NCBI RefSeq assembly: GCF_001625565.1
Contig: NZ_AUXS01000086.1
Location: 35,823-99,822 of the forward strand
Reading direction: 5' to 3'
Length of the DNA stretch: 64,000 nucleotides
Origin: Pseudoalteromonas luteoviolacea NCIMB 1944
GTDB lineage: Bacteria > Pseudomonadota > Gammaproteobacteria > Enterobacterales > Alteromonadaceae
Both the position numbers and the translations under genes were made by a program. This document shows positions 25,514 to 35,699 of the stretch, one piece after another. The notes below the pieces were generated by a model that saw only the letters and a list, made by a program, of their open reading frames with translations, was not told where the DNA came from and did no database searches. How positions within the stretch are numbered: position 1 is the first letter of the stretch; every line of letters begins with the position of its first letter.

Positions 25514-28500
25514 ATGAACGGCAATACTCTCGATACAGATCAGAATACATTTTCCTTTGTTGATGCGGAACGAAAAGTCCTTGATTTTTGGGAAAAACAG
25601 GATATTTTCCAAAAATCTCTTCGTCAAACAGCCAACAATCCACCCTATGCATTTTACGATGGACCTCCATTTGCAACTGGTAAACCACACCATGGGCACC
25701 TGCTGGCATCCACCATTAAAGATATTATCCCTCGCTACTTTACGATGAAAGGTTATTATGTCCAACGCCGTTTTGGCTGGGATTGTCATGGCCTACCGAT
25801 TGAACATGAAACCGATAAAACCTTGGGCATGTCAGCCAAAGAGGCCGTTGAGACCTTAGGGATCAAAGCATACAATGATGAGTGTCGAGGTATCGTTCAA
25901 CGCTATACCAAAGAGTGGCGCTCTACCGTTACACGTATTGGCCGCTGGGTCGATTTTGATAATGATTACAGAACCATGGAACCTTGGTACATGGAGTCTG
26001 TATGGTGGGTGTTCAAACAACTTTGGGAAAAAGACCTTATCACCCAAGGCGTCAAGGTTGTACCGTTCTCTACCACTTTGGGCACCGTTTTATCTAACTT
26101 CGAAGCGGGTTCTAACTACAAAGATGTGCAAGATCCTGCACTTGAAGTGTTATTCAAATTAGAAGACGAAGACTGCTATATCGCAGCGTGGACCACCACA
26201 CCTTGGACATTACCTTCTAACTTGGGGTTATGTGTAAAAGCCGACGCCGACTACATAAAAGTGTTAGATGAAGATAAAGATATCCACTTTATTATTGCCA
26301 AAGCGCGCCTTGAAGCCATAGGTAAAGGGAAAAACTTAACCGTAGTGCAAGAATTTACAGGCGCGGAATTGGTCGGAAAACGCTATGAGCCGCTATTTGA
26401 TTATTTCAAAGAATTAAAGAATGAAGGCGCATTTGTTGTCCTTGCAGACGATTATGTCACCATGGACAGTGGTACGGGTATCGTACATATCGCACCAGCA
26501 TTTGGTGAAGACGATAACCGCGTTATGAAAGAGGCAAATATTCAGGCCGTTGTGTGTCCTTTGAATATGGTTGGCGAGTTTACCGAAGAAGTGACGGACT
26601 TTAGCGGTATGCACGTCAAAGAAGCGGATAAAAAAATCATTCGCCACTTAAAAGAAACCGGTCACCTCTACAGCCACACCACCATAGTGCACAGCTACCC
26701 GTTCTGCCCGCGCTCTGACACGCCGATCATCTATCGTTCTATTCCATCATGGTATGTCAAAGTAGAACAAATGCGCGACAAACTCGTGGCATTGAACCAA
26801 CAGATCAACTGGGTTCCTGAGTATATTAAAGAAGGCCGAATGGGTAACTGGTTGGCAGGCGCCATTGACTGGGCTGTCTCGCGAAACAGATACTGGGGAA
26901 CACCCATCCCGCTGTGGCGCAACGACGTAACTGGCAACTATTTGTGTATTGGTTCCATAGAAGAATTGGAGCACTATTCAGGGATCCGTGTCGATGACTT
27001 GCACCGTGACTACGTCGATGATATTTCTTTCAGTGTGGCGGGTGAAGAAGGCACTTATCAGCGGATTGAGGAAGTGCTAGATTGTTGGTTTGAGTCAGGC
27101 GCTATGCCGTATGCTCAGCTCCACTACCCGTTCGAAAATCAGTCGCTTTTCGAGTCTAGTTTTCCGGCTGAATTCATTGCCGAGGGATTGGATCAAACAC
27201 GCGGTTGGTTCTATACCCTATTGGTATTAAGCCAGGCTTTACACGACAAGCCCGCATTTAAGAACGTCATTGTTAATGGCATCGTGATGGCAGAAGATGG
27301 CAAAAAAATGTCGAAGCGCTTGCGCAACTACACCCAGCCAGATGACATCATGGAAGAGTTTGGTGCCGATGCACTGCGGTTATATTTAATCAACTCAGGT
27401 TTGGTAAAAGGCGAACCACAACACTTTTCAAACGAAGGTGTGAAACTGACTGTTCGTCGTGCCATGCTACCTTGGTGGAATGCCTTTAAATTCCTGAAAA
27501 CTTATATAGAGATCGATGGTTGGAAACCGTCAAATACCGCGCACACAATCACCAATCCGTTGGATCATTGGATACTGTCAAAGCTGCAAACATTGAAGTT
27601 AAAGGTCACCACGGAGATCGAAAACTATCAGCTATACAACGTTATTCCAGTGTTGTTTGAGTTTATTGAGCAATTGACTAACTGGTATATCCGCCTTAAT
27701 CGCTCACGTTTTTGGGCTGAAACACTGACGGAAGACAAGGTGTGTGCATATCAGACGCTGTACACTTGTATCTACGAGTTAAGCTTGGCCATGGCCCCGT
27801 TTGCACCATTCTTGTCTGAGCATATCTATCAAGAAATGCTTGCCCTGCAAGAAAAAGAGGAGCAACCAGAGTCAGTGCACTTATGTACTTATCCAACCGT
27901 GGATGAAGCACTCATTCAACCAGAGCTTGAAGATGCACTCGCGCTATTGCAAAACGTCGTACTGCTAGGTCGTCAAAAACGTAATAAAGAGCGGATCAAG
28001 ACCAAAATCCCTCTAATGAGCCTAACCGTGATCCACCGCGATACAGGTCTACTTCAAGAGATCAAGAAGCTAGAGTCTTACTTGCAATCTGAGCTGAATG
28101 TAAAATCAGTCGTCTACCGTGAAGATGAAGACACCTTCATCAATTTCTACGCCAAGCCAAACTCACCTTTGCTGGGCAAGAAGTTGGGCAAATCATTTAA
28201 GCAATATAAAACGCTTATTGAGGCACTCACTGGTGAGCAACTACGCCAACTAGAGAAAGACGGCAGCATTGAACTTGAAGGCATGCGCTTCGACAAAGAA
28301 GAAATCCTCACTTTCCGTGAGCCAAAAGAAGGCTCAGAAGTCATTTCGGATAGTTATATTTCCATTGAACTGGACTGTAAACTAAACGAGGAATTATTGG
28401 CTGAAGGTCTGGCCCGCGAAATCGTTAACCGTGTTCAGAAAACACGTAAGCAGTTAGACTTTAAGATCGAGGACCGTATTCATGTCGAATATGCATGTGA

Positions 28501-28660
28501 TGACGCACTCGATGCGGCTATCGCTGCACATACAGAGACCATCTCATCGGAGACATTGGCATTGAGCTTTGAAAAGCGCGATATTGCATCGGATGACACG
28601 GTTGCGCGTTATGATGTAGAAGGCCATACGCTATTGCTGAAGTTGAATAAAGCGACATAA
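25514..28660 (+). CDS. tmlM: Isoleucyl-tRNA synthetase, self-resistance copy (MupM-like)
   Basis: A 1,048-residue class Ia synthetase charging tRNA-Ile. The HIGH motif is HHGH at 59-62 and the second signature is KMSKR at 598-602. The form PPFATGKPHHGH and the KMSKR ending are typical of the eukaryote-like IleRS2 group, which resists mupirocin-class inhibitors; the chromosomal bacterial enzyme is IleRS1. Editing-domain motifs are present (WTTTPWTLPSN, DSGTGIVHIAPAFGEDD). No C-terminal zinc knuckle of the IleRS1 type is seen. Pseudomonic acids and thiomarinol block IleRS, so a second enzyme beside the operon is the expected self-protection, as MupM is in Pseudomonas. The ATG at 25514 follows AAAGG. 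It is divergent from tmlA and heads the plus-strand set. Confidence 0.96.
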   Translation: MNGNTLDTDQNTFSFVDAERKVLDFWEKQDIFQKSLRQTANNPPYAFYDGPPFATGKPHHGHLLASTIKDIIPRYFTMKGYYVQRRFGWDCHGLPIEHETDKTLGMSAKEAVETLGIKAYNDECRGIVQRYTKEWRSTVTRIGRWVDFDNDYRTMEPWYMESVWWVFKQLWEKDLITQGVKVVPFSTTLGTVLSNFEAGSNYKDVQDPALEVLFKLEDEDCYIAAWTTTPWTLPSNLGLCVKADADYIKVLDEDKDIHFIIAKARLEAIGKGKNLTVVQEFTGAELVGKRYEPLFDYFKELKNEGAFVVLADDYVTMDSGTGIVHIAPAFGEDDNRVMKEANIQAVVCPLNMVGEFTEEVTDFSGMHVKEADKKIIRHLKETGHLYSHTTIVHSYPFCPRSDTPIIYRSIPSWYVKVEQMRDKLVALNQQINWVPEYIKEGRMGNWLAGAIDWAVSRNRYWGTPIPLWRNDVTGNYLCIGSIEELEHYSGIRVDDLHRDYVDDISFSVAGEEGTYQRIEEVLDCWFESGAMPYAQLHYPFENQSLFESSFPAEFIAEGLDQTRGWFYTLLVLSQALHDKPAFKNVIVNGIVMAEDGKKMSKRLRNYTQPDDIMEEFGADALRLYLINSGLVKGEPQHFSNEGVKLTVRRAMLPWWNAFKFLKTYIEIDGWKPSNTAHTITNPLDHWILSKLQTLKLKVTTEIENYQLYNVIPVLFEFIEQLTNWYIRLNRSRFWAETLTEDKVCAYQTLYTCIYELSLAMAPFAPFLSEHIYQEMLALQEKEEQPESVHLCTYPTVDEALIQPELEDALALLQNVVLLGRQKRNKERIKTKIPLMSLTVIHRDTGLLQEIKKLESYLQSELNVKSVVYREDEDTFINFYAKPNSPLLGKKLGKSFKQYKTLIEALTGEQLRQLEKDGSIELEGMRFDKEEILTFREPKEGSEVISDSYISIELDCKLNEELLAEGLAREIVNRVQKTRKQLDFKIEDRIHVEYACDDALDAAIAAHTETISSETLALSFEKRDIASDDTVARYDVEGHTLLLKLNKAT

Positions 28661-29105
28661 TCTAGCGTTGCCAAGGCGTGCACAGTCACACTTTACGTGC
28701 CTGTGCACACTGCTTATTAGGCCAATAAACAGACAATTTTCTGCAAACATACGCCAACCTTCCCCTTTCACCTTGTGACTCAATACATGCTTTACATGTT
28801 ATTTATCAATGTTTACAATGTTTTTCATCATTCAATTACACGGCTGAAAATACGCCGTCGGTGTGCTGTTTGTCATACATCAGAAAATCACCACACCCTG
28901 AGTGCCTAGACAAATAATAATTTAAGATCCCTTTAAACTGGGCGGTATTTCTGCGCTTATAATTCCATAAGCATCGCCTGTGTTTTGAGGTCACTTGATG
29001 CTGATCCCCTATCACCTTGTAGGCTTCCCGCCGTTCTATCAAGGATGTGTCGTCACGCGTGGCGATCGGCGTAATAGCACCTGTTTATGTCAGTGGCAAT
29101 AAGCT
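28661..29105. other. Intergenic region after tmlM
   Basis: About 445 bases with no convincing gene. It contains one inverted repeat near 28678 and is otherwise without recognisable sites. A minus-strand open frame at 28836-29042 has no ribosome binding site or family resemblance. A promoter for tmlQ is likely here, but I cannot point to it. Confidence 0.5.
28678..28708 (+). terminator. Inverted repeat downstream of tmlM, possible weak terminator
   Basis: Arms GTGCACAG and CTGTGCAC (8 of 8) flank a 15-base loop, 18 bases after the tmlM stop. No T-tract follows, so if it terminates it is not a classical intrinsic terminator; it may be a transcript-stabilising hairpin. Confidence 0.3.
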
Positions 29106-30506
29106 ATGACGATTTATGAGCAACTTAAAAAGGAAGCTAACCTAGTGGATAGAACATGGATTTTGGATCGTGTAAAACAGTTCGGTGATACCCTCGCGGT
29201 TGTGGCAGAAGAAAAACACATTACCTTTGACGCCATTGCCCAAAGTACTCACAACTGGCTGATCAACGAGTCGATCACAGAGCACAGTGTCGTTGTCATC
29301 AATGGCGTATTTAACGCAACAACATTAGGGTTGATGCTCTGTGCTTATATCAAGCAGTGTACAATCGCTCCCTTATTCAATAGCGAGGCTACACACCTAG
29401 ACACGATCATTAACACGGTTCATCCAGATTTACTGTGCGACACACGCGACGACACCATGTGCTGCAGCGCACTAGCCCCCGTTGCAACCACTAGGCCTGC
29501 GTTATTAAAGCAACTGGACACATTGGGAGAGTCCGGATTGATCTTATACAGCTCTGGCAGCACAGGTACACCCAAAGCAATTTTACTCAGCTTGGACAAG
29601 CTTTTGCAGCGTTATCAAGTTCGCAAAGACCACCCCACTTCCACCATCGCAGGTTTTTTATTTTTCGATCATATTGGTGGCTTTGATGTCCTAATGCAAT
29701 GTTTAATGACTGGGTGCGCCTTGGTCAGTATGACCGAACGCACCCCCGAAGCGGTATGTCAGGCCATTGAAAGGCACCGCATCAATGTATTACCCACTAC
29801 GCCGACTTTTCTTAACATGGTATTGATCAACCGCAGCCATCAACGCGCAGATCTGAGTTCGCTTACTGTGATCGCATATGGCTCAGAAGTCATGCCACAG
29901 GCAACACTCGACTTGCTGCAACAAGCATTGCCACAAGTCGCACTAAAACAGACATATGGTATGAGCGAGCTGGGCGTACTCCCCACGGAGTCGAAGGCAG
30001 GTAACTCGCTATGGCTAAAAATAAAAAAAACCGACTATAAGGTGCAAGATGGCGTGCTGTGGGTCAAATCGCCAACAGCCATGCTTGGTTACCTCAACCA
30101 AGATAACCCCGCAATGAGTGACGGGTGGCTGTGTACTGGAGATTTGGTGGAACAACAAGGAGAGTATATACGCATTTTGGGGCGCCAAAGTACGGTGATA
30201 AATGTGGCGGGTGAAAAGGTGTTTCCAGCCGAAATTGAAGCCTTCTTATTACAAATTCCATTTGTAAAGAATTCATCCGTATGGGGGAAAAAGAGCCCGA
30301 TCACCGGAAAAATTGTCGCCGCGACAATTTACACTGATGAAGAGGTCGATCCGAAGCAAGCAAAAAAACACATTTTAGATATCTGTAAGCGAACCTTAGC
30401 CCCCTACAAAATTCCAAGACACTTCGAATTTGTAAATGAGCAGTATCATAGCGAAAGGTTTAAAAAAATCAATAAGATACAAGGAACACAAACCAGTGGA
30501 AAATAA
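29106..30506 (+). CDS. tmlQ: AMP-forming acyl ligase (MupQ-like)
   Basis: A 466-residue member of the ANL superfamily, rather short for a CoA ligase. Motifs: phosphate loop LILYSSGSTGTPKAILLS, TYGMSELGVLP, GWLCTGDLVEQ, and a C-terminal hinge followed by KRTLAPYKIPRHFEF. It activates a carboxylic acid as an adenylate and transfers it to CoA or an ACP. By order (tmlQ-tmlS-tacpD-tmpF-tacpE) it matches mupQ, proposed to help supply the hydroxy-acid starter for the fatty-acid arm. It is probably not TmlU, the ligase that activates marinolic acid before HolE, which I do not see in the window. Its 3' end overlaps tmlS by 11 bases with the start chosen there. Confidence 0.85.
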   Translation: MTIYEQLKKEANLVDRTWILDRVKQFGDTLAVVAEEKHITFDAIAQSTHNWLINESITEHSVVVINGVFNATTLGLMLCAYIKQCTIAPLFNSEATHLDTIINTVHPDLLCDTRDDTMCCSALAPVATTRPALLKQLDTLGESGLILYSSGSTGTPKAILLSLDKLLQRYQVRKDHPTSTIAGFLFFDHIGGFDVLMQCLMTGCALVSMTERTPEAVCQAIERHRINVLPTTPTFLNMVLINRSHQRADLSSLTVIAYGSEVMPQATLDLLQQALPQVALKQTYGMSELGVLPTESKAGNSLWLKIKKTDYKVQDGVLWVKSPTAMLGYLNQDNPAMSDGWLCTGDLVEQQGEYIRILGRQSTVINVAGEKVFPAEIEAFLLQIPFVKNSSVWGKKSPITGKIVAATIYTDEEVDPKQAKKHILDICKRTLAPYKIPRHFEFVNEQYHSERFKKINKIQGTQTSGK

Positions 30507-31221
30507 AAAGGGTACAATTGTGATCAGCGGTGGGAGCCGAGGATTGGGGTTCGAAATCGCATCCCAATTTTTGCAGCAAGGATATTCCGTTGCAACATTT
30601 TCAAGAGGCAGTACTGAGCACGTTACAGCACTTGCAGATGATCCGCGCTTTTTTTGGCAATCGGTTGACGGCAGTGACTATCAGGCTCTGACCGAATTTC
30701 TCAAACAAGCCCAGCAGCGACTCGGCAATATTGTCGGCCTAGTCAATAATGCCGCCATTGGAGCGGATGGCGTGCTCAGCACAATGCGTACGTCTGACAT
30801 TGACCGGGCGCTGGATGTCAACCTCAAAGCACAGATCTACCTGTCAAAATTAGTGTCTAAGAAACTCCTGCAAAACCGCGACGGGTTTATCATTAATATC
30901 TCTTCTATCATGGGCGTAAGAGGTTTACCAGGTGTGTCTATTTACAGTGCCACAAAAGCGGCCATGGATGGCATGACAAGAAGCTTAGCGAAAGAGCTCG
31001 GCAGAAAAGGGATCCGTGTCAACTCTGTCTCTCCGGGCTATTTTGCCAGTGACATGGTGAAAGATCTGTCAGATGACATTTTAGGTAAAATTGAGCGCCG
31101 TACGCCGCTTGGGCGCTTAGGTACACAGAGTGAGATTGCCAAGTTGGTGCTGTTTTTAGCAACTGAGGGGCACTTTATCACCGGACAAAACATCGTCATA
31201 GATGGAGGTTTTACATGTTAG
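30496..31221 (+). CDS. tmlS: Short-chain dehydrogenase, 3-oxoacyl-ACP reductase type (MupS-like)
   Basis: A 241-residue FabG-like reductase. Cofactor motif ISGGSRGLG, NNAA, catalytic Ser in INISSIMG, and YSATK; the C-terminal IDGGFTC is typical. It should reduce a 3-oxoacyl group on an ACP with NADPH. I start it at a GTG at 30496 (VENKKGTIVISGG) with AAGGA 10 bases upstream, because this puts the Rossmann strand at the usual distance from the N-terminus. The open frame reaches back to an ATG at 30436, but that would need a 70-base overlap with tmlQ. It overlaps tacpD by 7 bases, so the two are coupled. Confidence 0.9.
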   Translation: MENKKGTIVISGGSRGLGFEIASQFLQQGYSVATFSRGSTEHVTALADDPRFFWQSVDGSDYQALTEFLKQAQQRLGNIVGLVNNAAIGADGVLSTMRTSDIDRALDVNLKAQIYLSKLVSKKLLQNRDGFIINISSIMGVRGLPGVSIYSATKAAMDGMTRSLAKELGRKGIRVNSVSPGYFASDMVKDLSDDILGKIERRTPLGRLGTQSEIAKLVLFLATEGHFITGQNIVIDGGFTC

Positions 31222-31550
31222 ACGCACAACAAGTTAAAAATGAAGTATTGGACAATATTATCCAAGAAGTGGCCACGATACTGTCTGAAAAGTCGCAGCC
31301 GATCACCCAGCTGGAAAGCGCCACGGCATTTTCTGAATTGTCATTAACGTCTCTGGATCTGGCCGAGCTGATCAGCAATCTAGAAGCGCGCTATGAAGTT
31401 GACCCATTCGAGGAATTGGTTGCCATCACCAGTGTCGTTACCATAGATGATCTCGCTGCCGCCTATACACTGGGCTTGTCAGGCCAATCAGAGGAGACAC
31501 ATGACGCCCTCAGCGAAGAGCTAAAAGCCATAAAGAATCAAACACGGTAA
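31215..31550 (+). CDS. tacpD: Acyl carrier protein (mAcpD-like)
   Basis: A 111-residue stand-alone ACP. The attachment serine is in LSLTSLDLAELI; Thr replaces the Asp usual before Ser, a variant seen in some specialised carriers. A polar tail of about 25 residues follows the four-helix domain. It overlaps the end of tmlS and precedes tmpF, matching the order of mupS-macpD-mmpF. It likely carries the starter or early intermediates of the hydroxy-fatty-acid chain. Confidence 0.85.
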   Translation: MLDAQQVKNEVLDNIIQEVATILSEKSQPITQLESATAFSELSLTSLDLAELISNLEARYEVDPFEELVAITSVVTIDDLAAAYTLGLSGQSEETHDALSEELKAIKNQTR

Positions 31551-31682
31551 TCGAGCTAGACACAGACATACAAGATCATAGCGACACACAGGTCATATAC
31601 ACCCTCACTTTGGTGCTCGCTATGATATTTCAGCTGTTCATATCTAGCGTGACTCAGATATATAAACGTAGAAGTAAAATAC

Positions 31683-33932
31683 ATGATGGCTACAGATGAT
31701 ATAGCAATTGTCGGGCTCGCTTGCCGATTTCCAGAAGCGAGTTCTCCGACCCAGTTTTGGCAGAACTTAGCACAAGGACGGGAGTCCATAGCAAGATTAT
31801 CCGACGCGCAATTACGTAACGCAGGGGTCAGTGACAGCGAATTCGGGCAACCCAGTTACGTCAATGCATATACCCCCCTTGCCGATGTCGACAAGTTTGA
31901 TGCGCGCTTTTTTGGCATCCCTGCTGCAGAAGCAAAATTAATGGATCCACAGCAGCGGACCTTGCTCGAAATTATCTATCATGCTTTGGAGGATGCCGGT
32001 GCTTTGCAAACGGCTCAACAGAGTGAAACAGGTGTCTATGCAACTGGCGGCGGGATCACACGTAGCTATCTATATCAAGAAGCGGCAAAGCATTTTAAGG
32101 GCAATAGTGATACCGGCAGCTTGTTACAGTTACTCAACGACAAAGATTTTCTTGCAACGCGGGTATCCTACAAACTAAATTTACAAGGCCCTAGCCTCTC
32201 CGTGCAAACAGCCTGTTCAAGCTCCATGGTTGCGGTTCACTTGGCTAGAAGTGCGTTACTGAGCGGAGAAATCGATATCGGGATCGCTGCGGCCAGTTGT
32301 ATCAGATTGCCGCAAGAGCGGGGCTATAATGCGGCTGAAAGCATGATCTACTCACCAACAGGTCGCTGTAGAACATTTTCTGACGACGCCGATGGCACCA
32401 TTTTTGGCAGTGGCTCAGGCGCCGTGGTGCTCAAGCGTTATCAAGACGCACTGGCTGATGGCGACCATATTTATGCGCTGATCAAGTCAACCGCCGTCAA
32501 TAATGATGGGGCAGGAAAGTTTGGCTTTACCGCTTCCAGTGTGCCAGGTCAAGCCAAGGCCATGGTTAAAGCTATCGCACTGGCGGGGATCAGTGCAGAC
32601 CAACTCAGTTATATTGAATGCCATGGCACCGCGACAAAAATAGGCGACCCACTGGAGATCCGTTCGCTCGAAAAAGCATTTTCATTGGATACCGATAAAA
32701 AGCAATTTTGTCATATCGGTAGCGTGAAACCGAATATTGGTCATTTGGAGCAGGCAGCTGGACTGGCCAGCCTCATCAAACTTGCGCTGATGATAAAACA
32801 TCGTCGACTGGTGCCCACCATTAATTTTCGCGCCCCCAACCCTAAATTAAAACTGCCGCAATCCCCTTTTAAAATGGCACTCGACTATGAAATGTGGGAA
32901 CCTGAACAGCAGCGACGTTACGCCGGGCTGAACTGTTTGGGTGTGGGCGGCACCAATGTCTTTGCAATTCTCAGCGATCTTCCCACAACTGATGCGGCGA
33001 TATCCAATGACAGTGACGTAACAGAGCCGGCACAAGATGTGCTGTGTTTATCAGCCAAAACGAAAACGCAGCTCGTCGAATACATCGAGAGTATCGCAAA
33101 AGACGACCCCCCCTTGCCCCTGTGCGCCCTTGCCTACAACATCAACATAAGTCGTGCACATTTACCAATACGAATTACAGTGGTGATCAACCGGGATATG
33201 AGCATAGCGCAGTGGCGCGAGCAAGCCTTGGCCAAAATCAACGCGAACAGCGAACAGCGCAGCACGACATTTGATAAACCAAGCCAGTATATATGTAACC
33301 CCTCAGAATTCGCTCACCCCAGCCAATTGGCTGCACTCACCGCTGACATGCGCTGCCAACATTTTACCATTGCCTATCAACGCTGGATGGACTCTGAAGC
33401 GCTCACAAAGATAAATGCCTCCACGGCCCCCTTTGCGCAGCAATTCGCTCAATTGTTTGCATTTGAACTGGCATTGTATGAGCAGTTAAAACATTGGGGA
33501 GTGAAGATGGCATCGTTTCTTGGTGAGGGGATCGGTCGATATGCCCAACTGTTGTTGGAAGGCGTCCCTTTACAACACTGGCTCAGTACGCTGGAAAAAG
33601 AGCTACACATACATCACAGTAATTTGAACCACACACAAGCCCGTTGCTTTTCCCAGATGGGTGAAGTAGCCATTGAGCAAGCGGTCCACCTAGCAAGTGA
33701 AGGCCCGATAATATATCGCAATCGCCCTGTAAACAACACCACAGAATATGTATATGTCTGTGACAGCGAGCAATTTACCCCCACCGACCTGTGGTCCCTG
33801 CTTGCAACTATTGTCGACAAAGGCGCGCAAGTTAACTGGCAAAACTACTACCCTCTCAAGGCTTTTGAAAAACACACTTTACCCAACTACCCATTTGAGA
33901 AAAAACGCTATTGGTTGGTTGATGAAGACTAA
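31683..33932 (+). CDS. tmpF: Free-standing ketosynthase with C-terminal linker (MmpF-like)
   Basis: A 749-residue protein. The KS occupies about 5-430: Cys in VQTACSSSMVAVH, His in ECHGTATKIGDP, His in GHLEQAAGLASL, so it can condense. After the KS comes a roughly 300-residue region resembling the KS-AT linker and a vestigial domain, ending LPNYPFEKKRYW, the usual post-KS motif. No ACP is fused; tacpD and tacpE flank it and probably serve it. In mupirocin MmpF takes part in starting or extending the 9-hydroxynonanoate arm. The product arm in thiomarinol is, as I recall, one carbon shorter (8-hydroxyoctanoate). The ATG at 31683 is followed at once by a second ATG. Confidence 0.9.
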   Translation: MMATDDIAIVGLACRFPEASSPTQFWQNLAQGRESIARLSDAQLRNAGVSDSEFGQPSYVNAYTPLADVDKFDARFFGIPAAEAKLMDPQQRTLLEIIYHALEDAGALQTAQQSETGVYATGGGITRSYLYQEAAKHFKGNSDTGSLLQLLNDKDFLATRVSYKLNLQGPSLSVQTACSSSMVAVHLARSALLSGEIDIGIAAASCIRLPQERGYNAAESMIYSPTGRCRTFSDDADGTIFGSGSGAVVLKRYQDALADGDHIYALIKSTAVNNDGAGKFGFTASSVPGQAKAMVKAIALAGISADQLSYIECHGTATKIGDPLEIRSLEKAFSLDTDKKQFCHIGSVKPNIGHLEQAAGLASLIKLALMIKHRRLVPTINFRAPNPKLKLPQSPFKMALDYEMWEPEQQRRYAGLNCLGVGGTNVFAILSDLPTTDAAISNDSDVTEPAQDVLCLSAKTKTQLVEYIESIAKDDPPLPLCALAYNINISRAHLPIRITVVINRDMSIAQWREQALAKINANSEQRSTTFDKPSQYICNPSEFAHPSQLAALTADMRCQHFTIAYQRWMDSEALTKINASTAPFAQQFAQLFAFELALYEQLKHWGVKMASFLGEGIGRYAQLLLEGVPLQHWLSTLEKELHIHHSNLNHTQARCFSQMGEVAIEQAVHLASEGPIIYRNRPVNNTTEYVYVCDSEQFTPTDLWSLLATIVDKGAQVNWQNYYPLKAFEKHTLPNYPFEKKRYWLVDED

Positions 33933-33979
33933 CATTGCTACACCTAGATTAATAACAGATACAAGGAGCATGAAATAAC

Positions 33980-34258
33980 ATGAGTAACGCAGCAACATCT
34001 ACAGCAAGAACATTGGTGATTGGCTTTATTGAAGAAATGAATCGCTCATCACTACGTGGAGATGAGATCCACAATGACTTTGAGCTAAAAGATAAACTCA
34101 ATATCGATTCATTGAACAAGCTCATTTTACTTACCCGAGTTACAGAGCACTTAGGTATCGAGTTTGGTACAGCAGATAAAACCATTAATGATTTCACCAC
34201 AGTCAACGATCTGATCTCATTTGTTGAGTCACACACCACAGCGCTAGAAGAGTCGTAA
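33980..34258 (+). CDS. tacpE: Acyl carrier protein (mAcpE-like)
   Basis: A 92-residue ACP with Ser in KLNIDSLNKLILL. AAGGAG lies upstream of the ATG at 33980 with normal spacing. It is the last gene of the plus-strand set, directly before the plasmid backbone. By order it corresponds to macpE. The NIDSLN context is close to classical ACPs. Confidence 0.87.
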   Translation: MSNAATSTARTLVIGFIEEMNRSSLRGDEIHNDFELKDKLNIDSLNKLILLTRVTEHLGIEFGTADKTINDFTTVNDLISFVESHTTALEES

Positions 34259-35581
34259 CTGTTTCACCCTCGCTTTATCACGGCAGCTGGGATCACACAG
34301 GCGCTTTTGCCCTTTCTGGCTGCTACTCCATACCTGGCACCGCAATATCGTACGGGTGTATCAATCATCATCGCACATTGTGGTTTTATACATCGCCAAA
34401 CGACACGATGCAGATAAGCCTGTTATATGCGTATCTGCAAAGTATTAGTCACCAGACGTCTCTCTTCTGTGCTCCCTTGCCGTATTGCCACCTTAAGCCA
34501 ACTTTTTTAATCATATACGTCACCTCACCCCCTTTGATTGTGGCATACGCTGTGTTTGTTGATTTGGCCCAGTTTATCTATAGAGCGACTCAACATAACC
34601 CTTGCAGATCTCGCCGAGCTAGGATTTTCAAAAGCACCATCATTGTTTACCTATTTCTAGGGCATACAGCTGAACTCAAGGGGAGATTAGTGTGTAGGCA
34701 TTTTCGGCTCCCCAGTCCTTCGGGCACTTTTTCCAGCTAGCGGTAACCGCTCTGTCATCAATATCAGTCAACTTTAAAAATATGAGCGAGTTCGTTCATA
34801 CAGTACTAGGTGACTACTCAGTTATTAATGACTTAAAAAAGTGTACTTTTGGACACTCGCGCGAACACCAAGCTCAGTACAAATGAGCAGGGATTATTGG
34901 CCTTGGCACACTTTAAACGAGGGTATGCACGTATTGATAAGGCTCGATCTCTAAAGTATCAAAACATAGGGGCCTTGAGCGGTCGGGTTGAGTTCAGGTT
35001 TCAGAATATCCGCTTCATCTGCACATTACCACCATACACCTTTAATCGAAAAAGTCCTGCTAAGCGCGGTATAGCAACAAAAGTTCGAATATATTTCCCT
35101 ATTTAGTGCCATCTATCCGACAAGGGGGGAGGGGACACGCTTGCGATCCCATACGCAAACCAAGGTATGACAATAAAAAACTAAAACACACCTCCTTCAA
35201 TACAGAAACAGGCATACCTAAGAACTTGAAGCGCGATTTGAAAATGTCGGTACAATAAAACCTTCGCCAGATTCCCTCAGTGCTTTAAAAACTAAGAGCA
35301 TATTGTTGCTCAAGCTTATGAAGCTTGGAACGACTTGTTTTCGTTTGCAGACTGCGTCACAAAAATATGTAGTCGAGATTGACCCGAGCCGTTAAGTAAA
35401 ATGGAGGAGTGGAGTTTCAATACCTACGAGCCGTCCAGATAATAGTACCGTACTCAAAGTGTCGGTGTTTTAACAGCTTCATGTCGGGTTACAATTAAAA
35501 GTAAACGGGGGTTCGCGCAACAACGGCATTTGCAACAGAGCCCAAATAAAGCAACTCAGAAAGATAAATTGCGTTTAATTT

Positions 35582-35637
35582 TTGGCGAATTCAGTTTGAA
35601 TAATTTGCTAACAGGTTGGCGAATTCAACTTGAATAA
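35582..35637. promoter_or_regulatory. Candidate parS centromere (P1-like), two direct repeats
   Basis: Two copies of a 22-base repeat starting TTGGCGAATTCA and ending TTGAATAA lie at 35582-35603 and 35616-35637, 34 bases apart. Each contains TGGCGA, the complement of TCGCCA, which is the B-box hexamer bound by P1 ParB, next to a small TTCAA/TTGAA palindrome. P1 parS also lies just downstream of parB, as here. The binding itself is inference. Confidence 0.6.
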
Positions 35638-35658
35638 ACTGATTTAATAATTTAAATC

Positions 35659-35677
35659 AAGGGGTTAAAAACCCCTT
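35659..35677 (-). terminator. Terminator of the parAB operon
   Basis: Perfect hairpin, arms AAGGGGTT and AACCCCTT around AAA, 23 bases beyond the parB stop. The flank on the minus strand is AT-rich but not a clean T-tract. Confidence 0.6.
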
Positions 35678-35699
35678 ATTTGATTATGCAAGACGAATA

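Larger units (their letters stand above)
34259..35699. other. Gene-free stretch at the edge of the plasmid backbone
   Basis: About 1.4 kb with no gene I can support. The plus-strand frames at 34378-34740 and 34849-35106 have no ribosome binding site and no recognisable family. A GGGGAG...CTCCCC pair near 34680-34715 may be a weak hairpin. The last 120 bases hold the parS candidate and the parAB terminator. The region looks like degraded sequence at the junction of cluster and backbone. Confidence 0.5.

Noticed and set aside
25689..25700. Swapped GxHH signature in the resistance IleRS
   Set aside because: The motif is HHGH, a normal HxGH, so hyper-resistance through an altered signature is not indicated.
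34560..34820. Possible gene remnants (frames reading LADLAELGFSKAPS and MSEFVHTVLGDYS)
   Set aside because: Short pieces without context; I could not connect them to any family.
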